Below, in pieces: positions 31,329 through 40,435 of a stretch of DNA of 64,000 nucleotides (positions are counted from its first letter, which is position 1; every line of letters starts with the position of its first letter). The DNA is from Bacteroidota bacterium (lineage in GTDB: Bacteria > Bacteroidota > Bacteroidia > Chitinophagales > Chitinophagaceae): contig VBAR01000001.1 in the NCBI GenBank assembly GCA_005882315.1, forward strand, positions 879,736-943,735, in the 5' to 3' direction. The notes under the pieces are model-generated. The model did no database searches. It worked only from the letters and a program-made list of their open reading frames with translations, and was not told the DNA's origin. The translations under genes and the position numbers were made by a program.

Positions 31329-32399
31329 ATGATTCATAATTTCAATGCAGGTCCTTCTGTTTTGCCAAAAGAAGTATTTGAAGAAGCCAGCCAGGCTATC
31401 CTTGATTTTAATAATACAGGTTTATCTATTCTTGAAATAGGGCATCGCACTTCTTTGTTTCAACCGGTGATGGATGAAGCAAGAGCATTAATAAAAGAAT
31501 TGATGCATTTAGATGATGATCATGAAGTCTTATTCTTACATGGTGGTGCAACTACACAGTTCATGCAAATACCAATGAACCTGCTTAATGATAATGAACT
31601 TGCATCGTATACAGATACGGGTACATGGGCAGCTAAAGCAATAAAGGAAGCGGCACTGTTTGGTCATGTTGAAATAGCAGGATCAACAAAAGAAACTAAA
31701 TACACTTCTATTCCAAAAGATATTACGGTAAGTCCTACTGCTGCTTACCTGCATATAACAACCAACGAAACAATTGCGGGTACACAATGGAAAAATATTC
31801 CTTATGATTGTGGTGTACCGTTAGTAGCCGATATGAGCAGTGATATACTCGGCCGTCAACTTGATTTCAATAAGTTTGACCTGATCTATGCCGGTGCACA
31901 AAAAAATATGGGAGCAGCAGGAGTAAATCTTGTTGTTGTAAATAAAAATATACTCGGAAAGGTTACACGAAAAATTCCTACGATACTGGATTATCAGAAT
32001 CATATCAAAGAAGGAAGTATGCTGAACACACCGCCTGTGTTTGCCGTATATGTTGTATTGCTTACTTTACGCTGGCTGAAAAAAATGGGTGGTGTTGCTG
32101 CATTAGAAAAAACTAATAATGTAAAAGCAGATTTGTTTTATAAAACATTAGATAGTCTTCCTGTATTTAAAGGCATAGTAGCAAAAGAAGACCGCAGTAA
32201 TATGAATGCAGTATTTGTAATGGACGATATTGCATTGGAAAAAGAGTTTTTTGATCTATGTAAAAAAGAAAATATGATTGGTGTAAAAGGCCATCGTAGT
32301 GTAGGTGGCTTCCGTGTTTCTATGTACAATGCATTAACATTAGAAAGTGTAAAAGCAATTACTGAGCTAATGAAACAGTTTGCACAAGTACATGCTTAA
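31329..32399 (+). CDS. serC: phosphoserine aminotransferase
   Basis: PLP enzyme converting 3-phosphohydroxypyruvate and glutamate to phosphoserine (serine synthesis; also pyridoxine branch). The 356 residues match the family. The N-terminal NFNAGPSVLP is characteristic. Lys192 in AGAQKNMGAAG is the PLP Schiff-base lysine, and HGGATTQF (71-78) binds the cofactor phosphate. The gene is followed after 33 bp by the DUF1015 gene. serA and serB are not in the window. Confidence 0.96.
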   Translation: MIHNFNAGPSVLPKEVFEEASQAILDFNNTGLSILEIGHRTSLFQPVMDEARALIKELMHLDDDHEVLFLHGGATTQFMQIPMNLLNDNELASYTDTGTWAAKAIKEAALFGHVEIAGSTKETKYTSIPKDITVSPTAAYLHITTNETIAGTQWKNIPYDCGVPLVADMSSDILGRQLDFNKFDLIYAGAQKNMGAAGVNLVVVNKNILGKVTRKIPTILDYQNHIKEGSMLNTPPVFAVYVVLLTLRWLKKMGGVAALEKTNNVKADLFYKTLDSLPVFKGIVAKEDRSNMNAVFVMDDIALEKEFFDLCKKENMIGVKGHRSVGGFRVSMYNALTLESVKAITELMKQFAQVHA

Positions 32400-32432
32400 T
32401 TATTTAATTTAAAATTTCAATATTCAATACGA

Positions 32433-33656
32433 ATGGCAATTATTAAACCTTTTTTCGCATTAAGACCAAAAGAAGAACTGGCAGCACAGGTAGCATCCCG
32501 CCCTTATGATGTACTGAACAGTGAAGAAGCAAGGTCTGAAGCAAACGGAAATCCTGTTTCTTTTCTGCATGTTACAAAATCCGAAATTGATCTGCCGGCC
32601 GGCATCAACATACATAGCCCTGAAGTTTATACAAAAGCTAAAGAAAATCTTCAGCAGCTCATTAAAGAAGGCGTGCTATTCAAAGATGATAAACCATGTT
32701 ATTATATCTATCAATTGATCATGAACGGTCGAAGCCAAACCGGTTTGGTTTGTGTTTCTTCGGTTGAAGATTATTTTAATGATATAATAAAAAAGCATGA
32801 ATTCACAAGACCTGAAAAAGAGAAAGACAGGATCGATCATATGCGAACGATCGAAGCGCAGACAGGAAATGTTTTTCTTGCATACCGTGACGTGATGGAA
32901 GTAAATGCTCTTATCAGCGGGTGGAAGGCAAAGAATAAGGCTGTTTATAATTTTGTAGCTGAAGACGGTGTACAACATACCATCTGGATCGTTGACAGGG
33001 AGATCGTGGTGAATTCAATTACTACTTTATTTGAAAGAAATGTTCCCTGTACATATATCGCCGATGGACATCATCGCTGCGCATCTGCTGCTAAAGTAAG
33101 TAAGGAATTACCCAACAGCGTTGAAGCAAAATATTTTCTTACTACAATTTTTCCTGCAAGCCAACTGGCTATTCTGGATTATAACCGTGTTGTAAAAGAT
33201 CTCGGTGATTTTGATGATGAAGAAGATTTTATAAGTGCCTTGCAGGATGATTTCACGATCACACACAGCATTGAACCCGTACTGCCTTCAGCCCTTCATG
33301 AATTTGGAATGTATCTTGATAAAAACTGGTATTTACTCACTGCAAGAAAAGGAACCTATACAGATGATCCGATCGGTGTTTTAGATGTCACTATTCTTTC
33401 AAATAATATTCTTAACAAGTTGCTGGATATTAAAGATCAGCGGACAGATAAGCGAATCGATTTCGTCGGCGGTATTCGTGGGCTGGGTGAGTTGGAAAAA
33501 AGAGTAAATAGTGGCGAAATGAAAGTGGCGTTCAATTTTTATCCTGTCACTATTGAGCAATTATTTGATATCGCTGATAGCGGAAAAGTAATGCCTCCAA
33601 AAAGTACCTGGTTTGAGCCCAAATTAAGGGATGGATTACTTACGCATCTTATCTAA
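32433..33656 (+). CDS. DUF1015 family protein
   Basis: A 407-residue cytoplasmic DUF1015 protein. Family landmarks are PFFALRPKEELAAQVASRPYDVL at the start (read in parts), ADGHHRCASA around residue 213 and FVGGIRGLGEL near 350. The HHR segment suggests a catalytic or metal site. The biochemical role is not established. Genes of this family often accompany serA or serC, and here it follows serC after 33 bp in the same direction, so a link to serine metabolism is a reasonable inference. Confidence 0.9.
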   Translation: MAIIKPFFALRPKEELAAQVASRPYDVLNSEEARSEANGNPVSFLHVTKSEIDLPAGINIHSPEVYTKAKENLQQLIKEGVLFKDDKPCYYIYQLIMNGRSQTGLVCVSSVEDYFNDIIKKHEFTRPEKEKDRIDHMRTIEAQTGNVFLAYRDVMEVNALISGWKAKNKAVYNFVAEDGVQHTIWIVDREIVVNSITTLFERNVPCTYIADGHHRCASAAKVSKELPNSVEAKYFLTTIFPASQLAILDYNRVVKDLGDFDDEEDFISALQDDFTITHSIEPVLPSALHEFGMYLDKNWYLLTARKGTYTDDPIGVLDVTILSNNILNKLLDIKDQRTDKRIDFVGGIRGLGELEKRVNSGEMKVAFNFYPVTIEQLFDIADSGKVMPPKSTWFEPKLRDGLLTHLI

Positions 33657-33735
33657 AGAGTTTAACAAATAAAGCCCCGGAATATTTTTAACTTGCAGCC
33701 GGTTGCCCAAGTGGCCATCTCCATTAAATCATATA

Positions 33736-34755
33736 ATGATGAAAAAACTGATTTTTGTTTCTGTTCTGTTTTTCTCCATTCAAACATTGATTGCTCAACC
33801 CGAAGACCCGAAGCAACTCAATGAAACAGCATTGAATTTTATCCGAAGTGGTGATTATGATAATGCTATATTGGTGTTGAACCGTGCATTACAGCAGGAT
33901 AAAAACAATCTTGAACTCCAGAAAAGCCTTGTGATGGCTTATTATTATAAAAGGGATTTTGAAAAAGCGTTGGTCGGAGTAAAAGTTTTAGTAGATCGTG
34001 ATGATGCAGATGTAATGACTTACCAGATCGCAGGCAATGTATATAAGGCCTTGGAAGAAGTGAAGGACTGTGATAAGATGTATAAAAAAGCGTTGAAGAA
34101 ATTTCCAACCAGTGGACCTTTGTACAGCGAATATGGTGAATTATTATGGGCAGCTAAAGATTTCTCAGCCATCAACCTGTGGGAAAAAGGAATACAGGTT
34201 GATCCTGCATTCAGCGGTAACTATTATAATGCTGCACAGCATTATTTCTATACACAGGATAAAGTTTGGGCCTTGATATACGGCGAAATATTTGTGAATA
34301 TGGAAAGCCTGACCGAAAGAGGTGCAACTATGAAAAGATTTTTACTGGATGCTTACAAAGAAAAATTATTCAGTGAACCGGATTTATTGAAGGATATTGA
34401 TAAAAATAAAAGTGAGTTCGCAAAAGCCTACCTAAATACGATGAACAAACAATCTTCACTCGTTAATAAAGGCATATCAACTGAAGTGCTTACAATGATA
34501 CGTACCCGGTTTATTCTCGATTGGTATAATACTTACGGATCAAAGTTTCCGCACAAACTTTTTGATTACCAACTGCAATTAATACGTGAAGGAATGTTTG
34601 AAGCCTATAATCAATGGCTGTTTGGTACGGTAGAAAATCTTGCGGCCTATGATAACTGGACGAAAACGAATAACGAAAAGTATTCAGCCTTTACTAATTT
34701 TCAAAAAAACCGGATATTCCGGATGCCCGCCACACAATACTACCAGGTTCAGTAA
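33736..34755 (+). CDS. secreted TPR-repeat protein
   Basis: About 339 residues. A signal peptide (MMKKLIFVSVLFFSIQTLIAQ) follows ATG 33736; a longer TTG start at 33703 adds a non-signal leader and is rejected. At least three tetratricopeptide-like repeats follow (GDYDNAILVLNRALQQDKNN, KRDFEKALVGVKVLVDRDDA and a VKDCDKMYKKALKKFPTSG unit). The C-terminal half is helical and unassigned. It is probably a periplasmic scaffold; partners are not evident from the neighbours. Confidence 0.82.
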   Translation: MMKKLIFVSVLFFSIQTLIAQPEDPKQLNETALNFIRSGDYDNAILVLNRALQQDKNNLELQKSLVMAYYYKRDFEKALVGVKVLVDRDDADVMTYQIAGNVYKALEEVKDCDKMYKKALKKFPTSGPLYSEYGELLWAAKDFSAINLWEKGIQVDPAFSGNYYNAAQHYFYTQDKVWALIYGEIFVNMESLTERGATMKRFLLDAYKEKLFSEPDLLKDIDKNKSEFAKAYLNTMNKQSSLVNKGISTEVLTMIRTRFILDWYNTYGSKFPHKLFDYQLQLIREGMFEAYNQWLFGTVENLAAYDNWTKTNNEKYSAFTNFQKNRIFRMPATQYYQVQ

Positions 34756-34776
34756 ATAATTCAGTATAGATATTGT

Positions 34777-34808
34777 ACCCCCTCAATTAATATTTGAGGG
34801 GGTTTTTT
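34777..34808 (+). terminator. rho-independent terminator
   Basis: A ten-base-pair stem (34777-34786 with 34794-34803) with a T run just after it, 22 bp past the TPR gene stop. Confidence 0.88.
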
Positions 34809-34931
34809 ATTTTTTATCTAAATTGTCAGAGCAAACCATCCCATTAATTCTTCACACAAAATCGTAAGCTATTTTTTGCTGAACAAAGAACCCCATAGTA
34901 GCACCAATGCTTAGTGAATAAAATAAACCTA

Positions 34932-36722
34932 ATGGAACTAAAACGATTGTTTGACTGTATTGAATGGCAACTGCAAAATCATCCCAGGCAAGATATGCTG
35001 GCAGCAAAAGAAGGCGGCCAGTGGCGTTTATATAATACTACCCAGGTAAAAGATATTGTCGATAAACTCAGTGCCGGCCTTACTGCAATCGGCATTGGCG
35101 CAAACGATAATAGTATTGAAGGCCGTGATAAGATTGCTGTGCTGAGCAAGAACCGGCCTGAATGGATTTTTTTGGATTTGGCTGTTCAACAGACGGGTGC
35201 CGTACTTGTACCTGTTTATCCAACAGTTCATGTAAATGATCTTGAGTTTATACTGAATGATGCACAGGTAAAAATGATCTTTGTAAATGATGAAGACTTG
35301 TTTTTGAAAGTACAAAGTGTGAAGAATAAAGTGCCATCATTACAGCAAGTATTTTCATTTGAACATGTTTCAGGTTGTAATCATTGGAAGGAAATATTAA
35401 CGAAAGGAACCGAAGCTGATAAACAAAAAGTACAGGTAACATCAGCAAAAATTACTGGCGAGGATCTGCTTACTATTATTTATACATCCGGCACTACCGG
35501 CACCCCTAAAGGAGTAATGCTCACCCATAATAATGTAATGAGTAATGTGCAGAGTTCACTTAACTGTGTTTTTTTTGAAATGGGAATCAGCGGACGAAAG
35601 GCCTTGAGTTTTTTGCCGCTCAATCATATTTTCGAAAGAATGATCAGTTATGTTTATATGTTCAGTGGTACAGGTATTTATTATGCAGAAAATCTTGATA
35701 CGGTTGGAGATAATTTGAAAGAAGTAAAGCCCCAAGTATTTGCAACAGTACCAAGGCTACTTGAAAAAGTATATGAAAAAATAATGGCCCGGGCAGAGAA
35801 GCTTACAGGTATTAAAAGAAAATTATTTTTTTGGGCATTGGATCTTGCTCAACAATTTGAGATCAATAAAAACAAAGGGAGCTGGTATAATATCAAACTC
35901 GCTATTGCAAACAAGCTGGTGTTCAGTAAATGGAGAGAAGCATTGGGTAATGAATTAATTTGTATAGTAACCGGTGCTGCTGCCTGTCAGGTAAAGCTGA
36001 TCCGGATTTTTACTGCAGCGAAAATTCCGATACTCGAAGGTTATGGCCAAACAGAAAGTAGCCCGGTAATAAGTGTAAACCGCTTTCCTGAAAGTGGAAG
36101 AATGTTTGGTACTGTTGGCCCTGCTATTGATGGAGTAGAAATAAAAATTGCTGAGGATGGTGAGATACTCAGCAAAGGCCCGCATGTAATGAAAGGTTAT
36201 TATAAACGGCCAGACCTTACTGCAGAAACAGTTATAGATGGTTGGCTGCATACAGGTGATATCGGCATCCTGGTTGATAATAAATTTTTAAAGATCACTG
36301 ACAGGAAAAAAGAAATTTTTAAAACAAGTGGTGGTAAATATGTGGCGCCGCAGCCGATAGAAAATAAAATGGTGGAGTCTCCATTTATTGAACAGATAAT
36401 GGTAGTTGGTGCTGAACAGAAATTTGCCGGGGCACTGATAGTACCCGCATTTAATGTAGTTGTTGAATGGGCAAAGAAACAGGGATTAAACATCAGCAAT
36501 GATCCAGAAGAGATTATCCGCAATGAAAAAGTGCTTGAGCTTTTCCGGGATGTTGTAGAAGAGAACAATAAAAATTTCAATCCCGTAGAGCAGGTTAAGA
36601 AATTTGAATTACTTCCTTATGCATGGAGTGTAGATGGTGGTGAAATGACACCAACCATGAAACTAAAGCGAAAAGTGATACAGGAAAAATACAGAGATGC
36701 TATTCAACGCATCTATCGTTAA
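34932..36722 (+). CDS. long-chain acyl-CoA synthetase (AMP-binding)
   Basis: ATP-dependent fatty-acid:CoA ligase of about 596 residues, FadD15/long-chain type. The AMP-binding P-loop YTSGTTGTPKGVMLTH is near residue 185, GYGQTESSP near 370, the hinge TGDIG near 440 and KITDRKKEIFKTSGGKYVAP (about 455-474), which carries the usual C-terminal domain contacts. The conserved NKNFNPVEQVKKF is near the end. ATG 34932 gives MELKRLFDCIEWQ, a normal opening; GTG 34914 is the alternative. It activates fatty acids for degradation or lipid synthesis. Isolated gene between two terminators. Confidence 0.93.
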   Translation: MELKRLFDCIEWQLQNHPRQDMLAAKEGGQWRLYNTTQVKDIVDKLSAGLTAIGIGANDNSIEGRDKIAVLSKNRPEWIFLDLAVQQTGAVLVPVYPTVHVNDLEFILNDAQVKMIFVNDEDLFLKVQSVKNKVPSLQQVFSFEHVSGCNHWKEILTKGTEADKQKVQVTSAKITGEDLLTIIYTSGTTGTPKGVMLTHNNVMSNVQSSLNCVFFEMGISGRKALSFLPLNHIFERMISYVYMFSGTGIYYAENLDTVGDNLKEVKPQVFATVPRLLEKVYEKIMARAEKLTGIKRKLFFWALDLAQQFEINKNKGSWYNIKLAIANKLVFSKWREALGNELICIVTGAAACQVKLIRIFTAAKIPILEGYGQTESSPVISVNRFPESGRMFGTVGPAIDGVEIKIAEDGEILSKGPHVMKGYYKRPDLTAETVIDGWLHTGDIGILVDNKFLKITDRKKEIFKTSGGKYVAPQPIENKMVESPFIEQIMVVGAEQKFAGALIVPAFNVVVEWAKKQGLNISNDPEEIIRNEKVLELFRDVVEENNKNFNPVEQVKKFELLPYAWSVDGGEMTPTMKLKRKVIQEKYRDAIQRIYR

Positions 36723-36727
36723 ATAAA

Positions 36728-36757
36728 AATCCCCCGAAAATTTTCGGGGGATTTTTT
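36728..36757 (+). terminator. rho-independent terminator, probably bidirectional
   Basis: A 13-bp perfect palindrome (36728-36740 with 36741-36753) made of a C5/G5 core and A/T flanks, followed by T residues. It sits between the acyl-CoA synthetase and the convergent Spy-like gene and can serve both. Confidence 0.88.
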
Positions 36758-36779
36758 ATTATCATCAAGCTAACACAAA

Positions 36780-37271
36780 TTATTTATCCTCTTTCTTTTT
36801 ATCACCGGGTTTGCCGGGAGGTCCTCCCCTGCGGCTCATCATCTTCTGCACCATCTCATCAAACTTGATTTGTTGCTCAGCATTCAGTAATGTTCTTACT
36901 TGTTTAAAATGATTATAGGTTTTTATAGTGATCTCTTTATTCAACTCAGCAATTTTATTGCTATAACTATTAAGAATACTATCACTGCCTGCAGATTCTT
37001 TGATAGAATTATACAAACTCGTTTTATAAGAACTGATTGAATCAAACAATGGTTTCATTGATTCAAAATGCGCATCACGCAGTTTCTTATGTTCCTTTTT
37101 TTGCGTGCTGTCAAGCTTTAATTGTTCTGCAAACCAGTCACCTTTCTTCCCAGGTTGGCGATCATCCATATCTTTATGCTTGTTCTTTTCATTCCATAAA
37201 AAATAAACAAGCACTCCATTGATGATTAAAAGTGCGACGGCTGCAAACGCAAGAATTTTATTTGTTTTCAT
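36780..37271 (-). CDS. Spy/CpxP-like periplasmic protein
   Basis: A 163-residue membrane-anchored periplasmic protein. One N-terminal span (about 7-26) is followed by an all-helical, charged domain with the LTxxQ-like repeats of Spy/CpxP proteins in altered form (KLDSTQKKEHKKLRDAH and LLNAEQQIKFDEM). It ends in a Gly/Pro/Lys-rich tail (RRGGPPGKPGDKKK). Such proteins act as periplasmic chaperones or stress sensors. Its start overlaps the upstream anti-sigma gene stop by four bases, tying it to the sigma/anti-sigma pair. Confidence 0.75.
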   Translation of the reverse strand: MKTNKILAFAAVALLIINGVLVYFLWNEKNKHKDMDDRQPGKKGDWFAEQLKLDSTQKKEHKKLRDAHFESMKPLFDSISSYKTSLYNSIKESAGSDSILNSYSNKIAELNKEITIKTYNHFKQVRTLLNAEQQIKFDEMVQKMMSRRGGPPGKPGDKKKEDK

Positions 37272-37585
37272 TGATTGATATCCTCCAGGATGTTATCGCT
37301 TAAATTATACTCAGCCGCAATTGATTGAATGGTTTCTTCACCTGAATTAGGGGTAATGGTTGAGTTTCCGTCCTGGAAATATATGAAAGCATTAATTACA
37401 ATAACAAGAACAAGAGTGGCTACTACAAAAGCAGGTTTGAGCAACCAGCTTTTTACAACCGGTGCAGCTGCCTTTTCCATTCTCGCTTTAAGGCGAGTAT
37501 AGAAAAATGCAGGGGTCTCGGCTTTTTTGGCGCCATCCCACGCATTTAATATCTGCTCTATCCGGTCTTGTTTTTCCTGTTTCAT
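37268..37585 (-). CDS. putative membrane anti-sigma factor
   Basis: About 105 residues from ATG 37585: a cytoplasmic N-terminal helix region (MKQEKQDRIEQILNAWDGA, then YTRLKARME), one membrane span (about 50-70) and a short periplasmic tail. There is no zinc-binding HxxxCxxC motif. The assignment rests on position directly after an ECF sigma gene and on the one-span topology. An in-frame ATG at 37630 would add 15 residues. It would hold the sigma factor at the membrane until an envelope signal releases it. Confidence 0.7.
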   Translation of the reverse strand: MKQEKQDRIEQILNAWDGAKKAETPAFFYTRLKARMEKAAAPVVKSWLLKPAFVVATLVLVIVINAFIYFQDGNSTITPNSGEETIQSIAAEYNLSDNILEDINQ

Positions 37586-37648
37586 AATACTTAGTTTTTG
37601 ACGTATGGCCGTCTTCAAACCTTCGGCCATTCAAGGTAAAAAAAATTA

Positions 37649-38209
37649 TTATAACTCTTTTTCAAGCTCTTTTCTAAGATTTTGCTTGGCCCTGTGCAGT
37701 AAAGATTCTACTGCAGAAACCGTTGTTTTCATGATTTCACTCACTTCCTGGTAGCTTAAATCCTCCAGCTTATTCAAAGTAAAAGCAACCCGTTGATTTT
37801 CAGGCAACCTACCAATGGCTTTTGCCAACATTCGGGAGTCTTCCTTTTTCTCAAGAGCTACACCGGGATGGTAAAAATCAGGTGGATCATGGGACAGCTC
37901 ATCATTTTTACCAAAAATGCTTTGTACAAAAGCGAATCTTTTCTTGCTTTTTCGGCTCCGCAGCAGGTCGAGGGAACGGGTAGTAGCTATCCGGTAGATC
38001 CATGTGGACAGCTGAGACTCACCCTTAAAGGAATGAATAGCCCGGTATACCTGTATAAAAACTTCCTGGGCTACATCTTCTGCATCCTGTTCGTTCTGCA
38101 CTATACCAATTACGGTATTAAAGACCCTATCCTGGAAATTATCCACGAGGTATTTGAAAGCCTGCTCATCGCCGTTGCGTAGTCTTTGTATTAGTTCCTG
38201 TTCGTTCAA
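37649..38209 (-). CDS. ECF-type RNA polymerase sigma factor
   Basis: A 186-residue sigma-70 family ECF factor. Region 2 is visible (NEQDAEDVAQEVFIQVYRAI, then STWIYRIATTRSLDLLRSRK) and region 4 carries the helix-turn-helix (YQEVSEIMKTTVSAVESLLH). The only usable start is a TTG at 38209; the next in-frame stop upstream is about 14 codons away and no ATG or GTG lies between. A weak start fits a gene kept at low level. First gene of the three-gene sigma/anti-sigma/Spy-like operon, so it likely controls an envelope-stress response including itself. Confidence 0.9.
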   Translation of the reverse strand: MNEQELIQRLRNGDEQAFKYLVDNFQDRVFNTVIGIVQNEQDAEDVAQEVFIQVYRAIHSFKGESQLSTWIYRIATTRSLDLLRSRKSKKRFAFVQSIFGKNDELSHDPPDFYHPGVALEKKEDSRMLAKAIGRLPENQRVAFTLNKLEDLSYQEVSEIMKTTVSAVESLLHRAKQNLRKELEKEL

Positions 38210-38312
38210 TGGGTGAAATTCCGTGTTTTTTGACGGGGCAACTTACGAAATCATGTGGAGAGAGTATCTATTCTCGATGCAGAATTTATTTACTTACAAC
38301 GTTTGGTTTTGC

Positions 38313-39611
38313 TTACTCCACCCTCTTCATTCTCGGTACCAGTATATGCATAATTAACCAGCCTGCTAAATAAGCTGAAGCACAAACTGCAAACATGATA
38401 TAATAGGCCGTTTCAATTTGATTGATACTGCGGTAATGTACAAACATCTGCTTTTGTACTAACAAAGAAAGTAAGATACCTCCCAAACCACCGAACATAC
38501 CTCCGATTCCTGTTACTGAAGCTGTTGAGTTTTTGGGAAACATATCACTTACTGTCGTAAAAATATTTGCACTCCATGCCTGGTGTGCAGCAGCAGCAAT
38601 ACCTATTACTGCTACGGCAAGCCACATATCGATCTTGCCTAATATCAAAGCAAATACTATAGGGAAAACACAGAAAGCATAAATGAGCATAGATGTTTTT
38701 CTTGCTTTAAATACAGGCCAGCCTTTCTTTTGGATCAAATACATGGGCAACCAACCACCTCCAACGCTTCCTATTGTTGAAATAACATAAACTGCTGCAA
38801 CCGGCCAGCTGGCAGCAGTTAATTTAATTTTATAAACACTCTCAAAAAAGTCGGGCAACCAGAAAAGATAAAACCACCAGATTGGATCGGTCAATAATTT
38901 ACCAATCGCAAATGCCCATGTTTGTTTATACCGCAGCAACTGCCACCAGGAAAGTTTCGGGCTTGTATCTGTTACATCATGAATCTCATCTTTATCACTC
39001 TGTATATATACCAATTCTTCAGCCGAAAGACGTTTATGCTTTTTGGGTACTTCATAAAGAATAAACCAGAAGATGAGCCAGACAAAACCGAGTAAACCCG
39101 TAATGATAAAGGCCCATTGCCAACCCCAGTTCTCAACAATATACGGAATGGTTAAGGGGGTTATGATTGCACCAATATTAGCTCCCGAGTTAAATATGCC
39201 TGTTGCAAAAGCTCTTTCTTTTTTAGGAAACCATTCGGCAACTGTTTTAATCGCGGCGGGGAAATTACCTGATTCGGTTACTCCCAATGCACCTCTCACC
39301 ACCTGGAAACCAAGAACTGAATTTACAAGAGCAGTACAAACACCTGCAACACTCCACAAGAAAGTAAACAAACCATAACCGATCTTAGTGCCGAGTTTAT
39401 CAATTAACCTTCCGGCCCCTAACATACCGATGGCATAAAATAATTTAAATGTGATTTCTACATCAGCATAATCGCCATCAGTCCAACCCAGGTCATTTGT
39501 GAAAGTTGATTTTAGAAAGCTGATCACATTTCTATCTATATAGTTGATAGTGGTGGCAAAAAAGATCAAACCGCAAATGGTCCACCTGTATTTTCCTATG
39601 GCTTTCTGCAT
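38313..39611 (-). CDS. exuT: hexuronate MFS transporter, ExuT type
   Basis: A 432-residue, 12-span major facilitator of the anion:cation symporter group that imports galacturonate/glucuronate. INYIDRNVISFL in span 1, GRLIDKLGTKIGYG after span 2, VTESGNFPAAIKTVAEWFPKKER in the span 4-5 region (read in parts) and FNSGANIGAIITP are ExuT-like. It is the last gene of the uxaC-kduI-kdgK-yhcH-kdgA-exuT unit, which supports the uronate substrate. A repeated element occupies its 78-bp leader. The start is ATG 39611. Confidence 0.88.
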   Translation of the reverse strand: MQKAIGKYRWTICGLIFFATTINYIDRNVISFLKSTFTNDLGWTDGDYADVEITFKLFYAIGMLGAGRLIDKLGTKIGYGLFTFLWSVAGVCTALVNSVLGFQVVRGALGVTESGNFPAAIKTVAEWFPKKERAFATGIFNSGANIGAIITPLTIPYIVENWGWQWAFIITGLLGFVWLIFWFILYEVPKKHKRLSAEELVYIQSDKDEIHDVTDTSPKLSWWQLLRYKQTWAFAIGKLLTDPIWWFYLFWLPDFFESVYKIKLTAASWPVAAVYVISTIGSVGGGWLPMYLIQKKGWPVFKARKTSMLIYAFCVFPIVFALILGKIDMWLAVAVIGIAAAAHQAWSANIFTTVSDMFPKNSTASVTGIGGMFGGLGGILLSLLVQKQMFVHYRSINQIETAYYIMFAVCASAYLAGWLIMHILVPRMKRVE

Positions 39612-39619
39612 CGTAGATT

Positions 39620-39642
39620 TTTTTATGGTTCCAGCTTCAGTA
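39620..39642 (-). repeat. leader element shared with uxaB
   Basis: A 23-base stretch just 9 bases before the exuT start matches 20 of 23 positions with one before uxaB. The core on the gene strand is TGAAGCTGG followed by CATAAAAA. A second partial copy, ATAGTAGTACTGAAGTTG, lies about 45 bp further upstream. Confidence 0.5.
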
Positions 39643-39689
39643 ACCCTGATTGAGCCTAAGTGGCGACGCTCCGTTCAACTTCAGTACTA

Positions 39690-40358
39690 CTATTTAGCAG
39701 GTTTTATAGATTGAATCAACTCTAATACTTTCTTTGTCTCCGATTCAATGGTAGCATAATCTTTTGCTTCCATTAATTTTTTACTGATAAGCTTACTTCC
39801 CATTCCTACTGCACATACTCCTGCTTTATACCAGCCCTCAATATTTTCTTTTGTTGTATCCACACCACCTGTTGGCATAAACAACAGTTTTGGAAAGATA
39901 TCTTTTATTCCACTCAAAAAATCCGGGCCCAGCATATTTCCCGGAAACAGTTTGATGAATTTTATTCCTGCATTTTCTGCAGCAATTATTTCAGTTGGAG
40001 TCATACAACCCGGCGCATAAAAAATATCATTGCTAACACAGTAAGCTGCTACATCAGGAACAAACCCGGGGCTTACTAAAAAATCAGCCCCGGTGGCCAT
40101 ATAATCGGTAGCATGTTGCATGTTCTTAATTGTACCTACGCCTAATAATAATCCTGGCATTTCTGCATTTCGCAATGCAACCATCTTTTTAAAATTGGCC
40201 AAAGCAGCATCACCACGATTGGTATATTCCACCGCTTTGACACCAGCACGGTAAATTGCTTTCAGTACATCAAGACTTATTTCTTCACTTGGGTTAAAAT
40301 ACAAAGGAAGTATTCCCTGTGCTACTACTGCATCTGCTATTTGTTGTGTTCTGCTCAA
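39690..40358 (-). CDS. kdgA: KDPG/KHG aldolase
   Basis: Class I aldolase that splits 2-keto-3-deoxy-6-phosphogluconate into pyruvate and glyceraldehyde-3-phosphate, the last step of the uronate pathway here. It has 222 residues. The Schiff-base lysine is Lys136 in GIKFIKLFPG, Glu44 lies in AVEYTNRG, and the phosphate-binding GVGTI (73-77) and MPTGGV loops are present. The start is a TTG at 40358 (MSRTQQIADAVV). No ATG is suitably placed. It sits between the yhcH-like gene and exuT. Confidence 0.93.
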   Translation of the reverse strand: MSRTQQIADAVVAQGILPLYFNPSEEISLDVLKAIYRAGVKAVEYTNRGDAALANFKKMVALRNAEMPGLLLGVGTIKNMQHATDYMATGADFLVSPGFVPDVAAYCVSNDIFYAPGCMTPTEIIAAENAGIKFIKLFPGNMLGPDFLSGIKDIFPKLLFMPTGGVDTTKENIEGWYKAGVCAVGMGSKLISKKLMEAKDYATIESETKKVLELIQSIKPAK

Positions 40359-40394
40359 TTTGAAAAGTTTTAAGTTATATGTTTTAGGTTATAA

Positions 40395-40419
40395 GTAAGT
40401 TTTCTATCTTAAAACTTAC
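40395..40419 (-). repeat. AT-rich intergenic hairpin
   Basis: A nine-base perfect inverted repeat (40395-40403 with 40411-40419) lies in the 77-bp gap between kdgA and the yhcH-like gene, within a longer region of AAGTTTTAAGTT-like repeats. It lacks a T tract, so processing or mRNA stability within the operon is more likely than termination. Confidence 0.5.
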
Positions 40420-40435
40420 CACTTATTACTTATGA

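Noticed and set aside
33690-33720. Leu-tRNA-like opening (GCCCAAGTGGC)
   Set aside because: The following bases do not form D, anticodon or T arms, so it is chance similarity.
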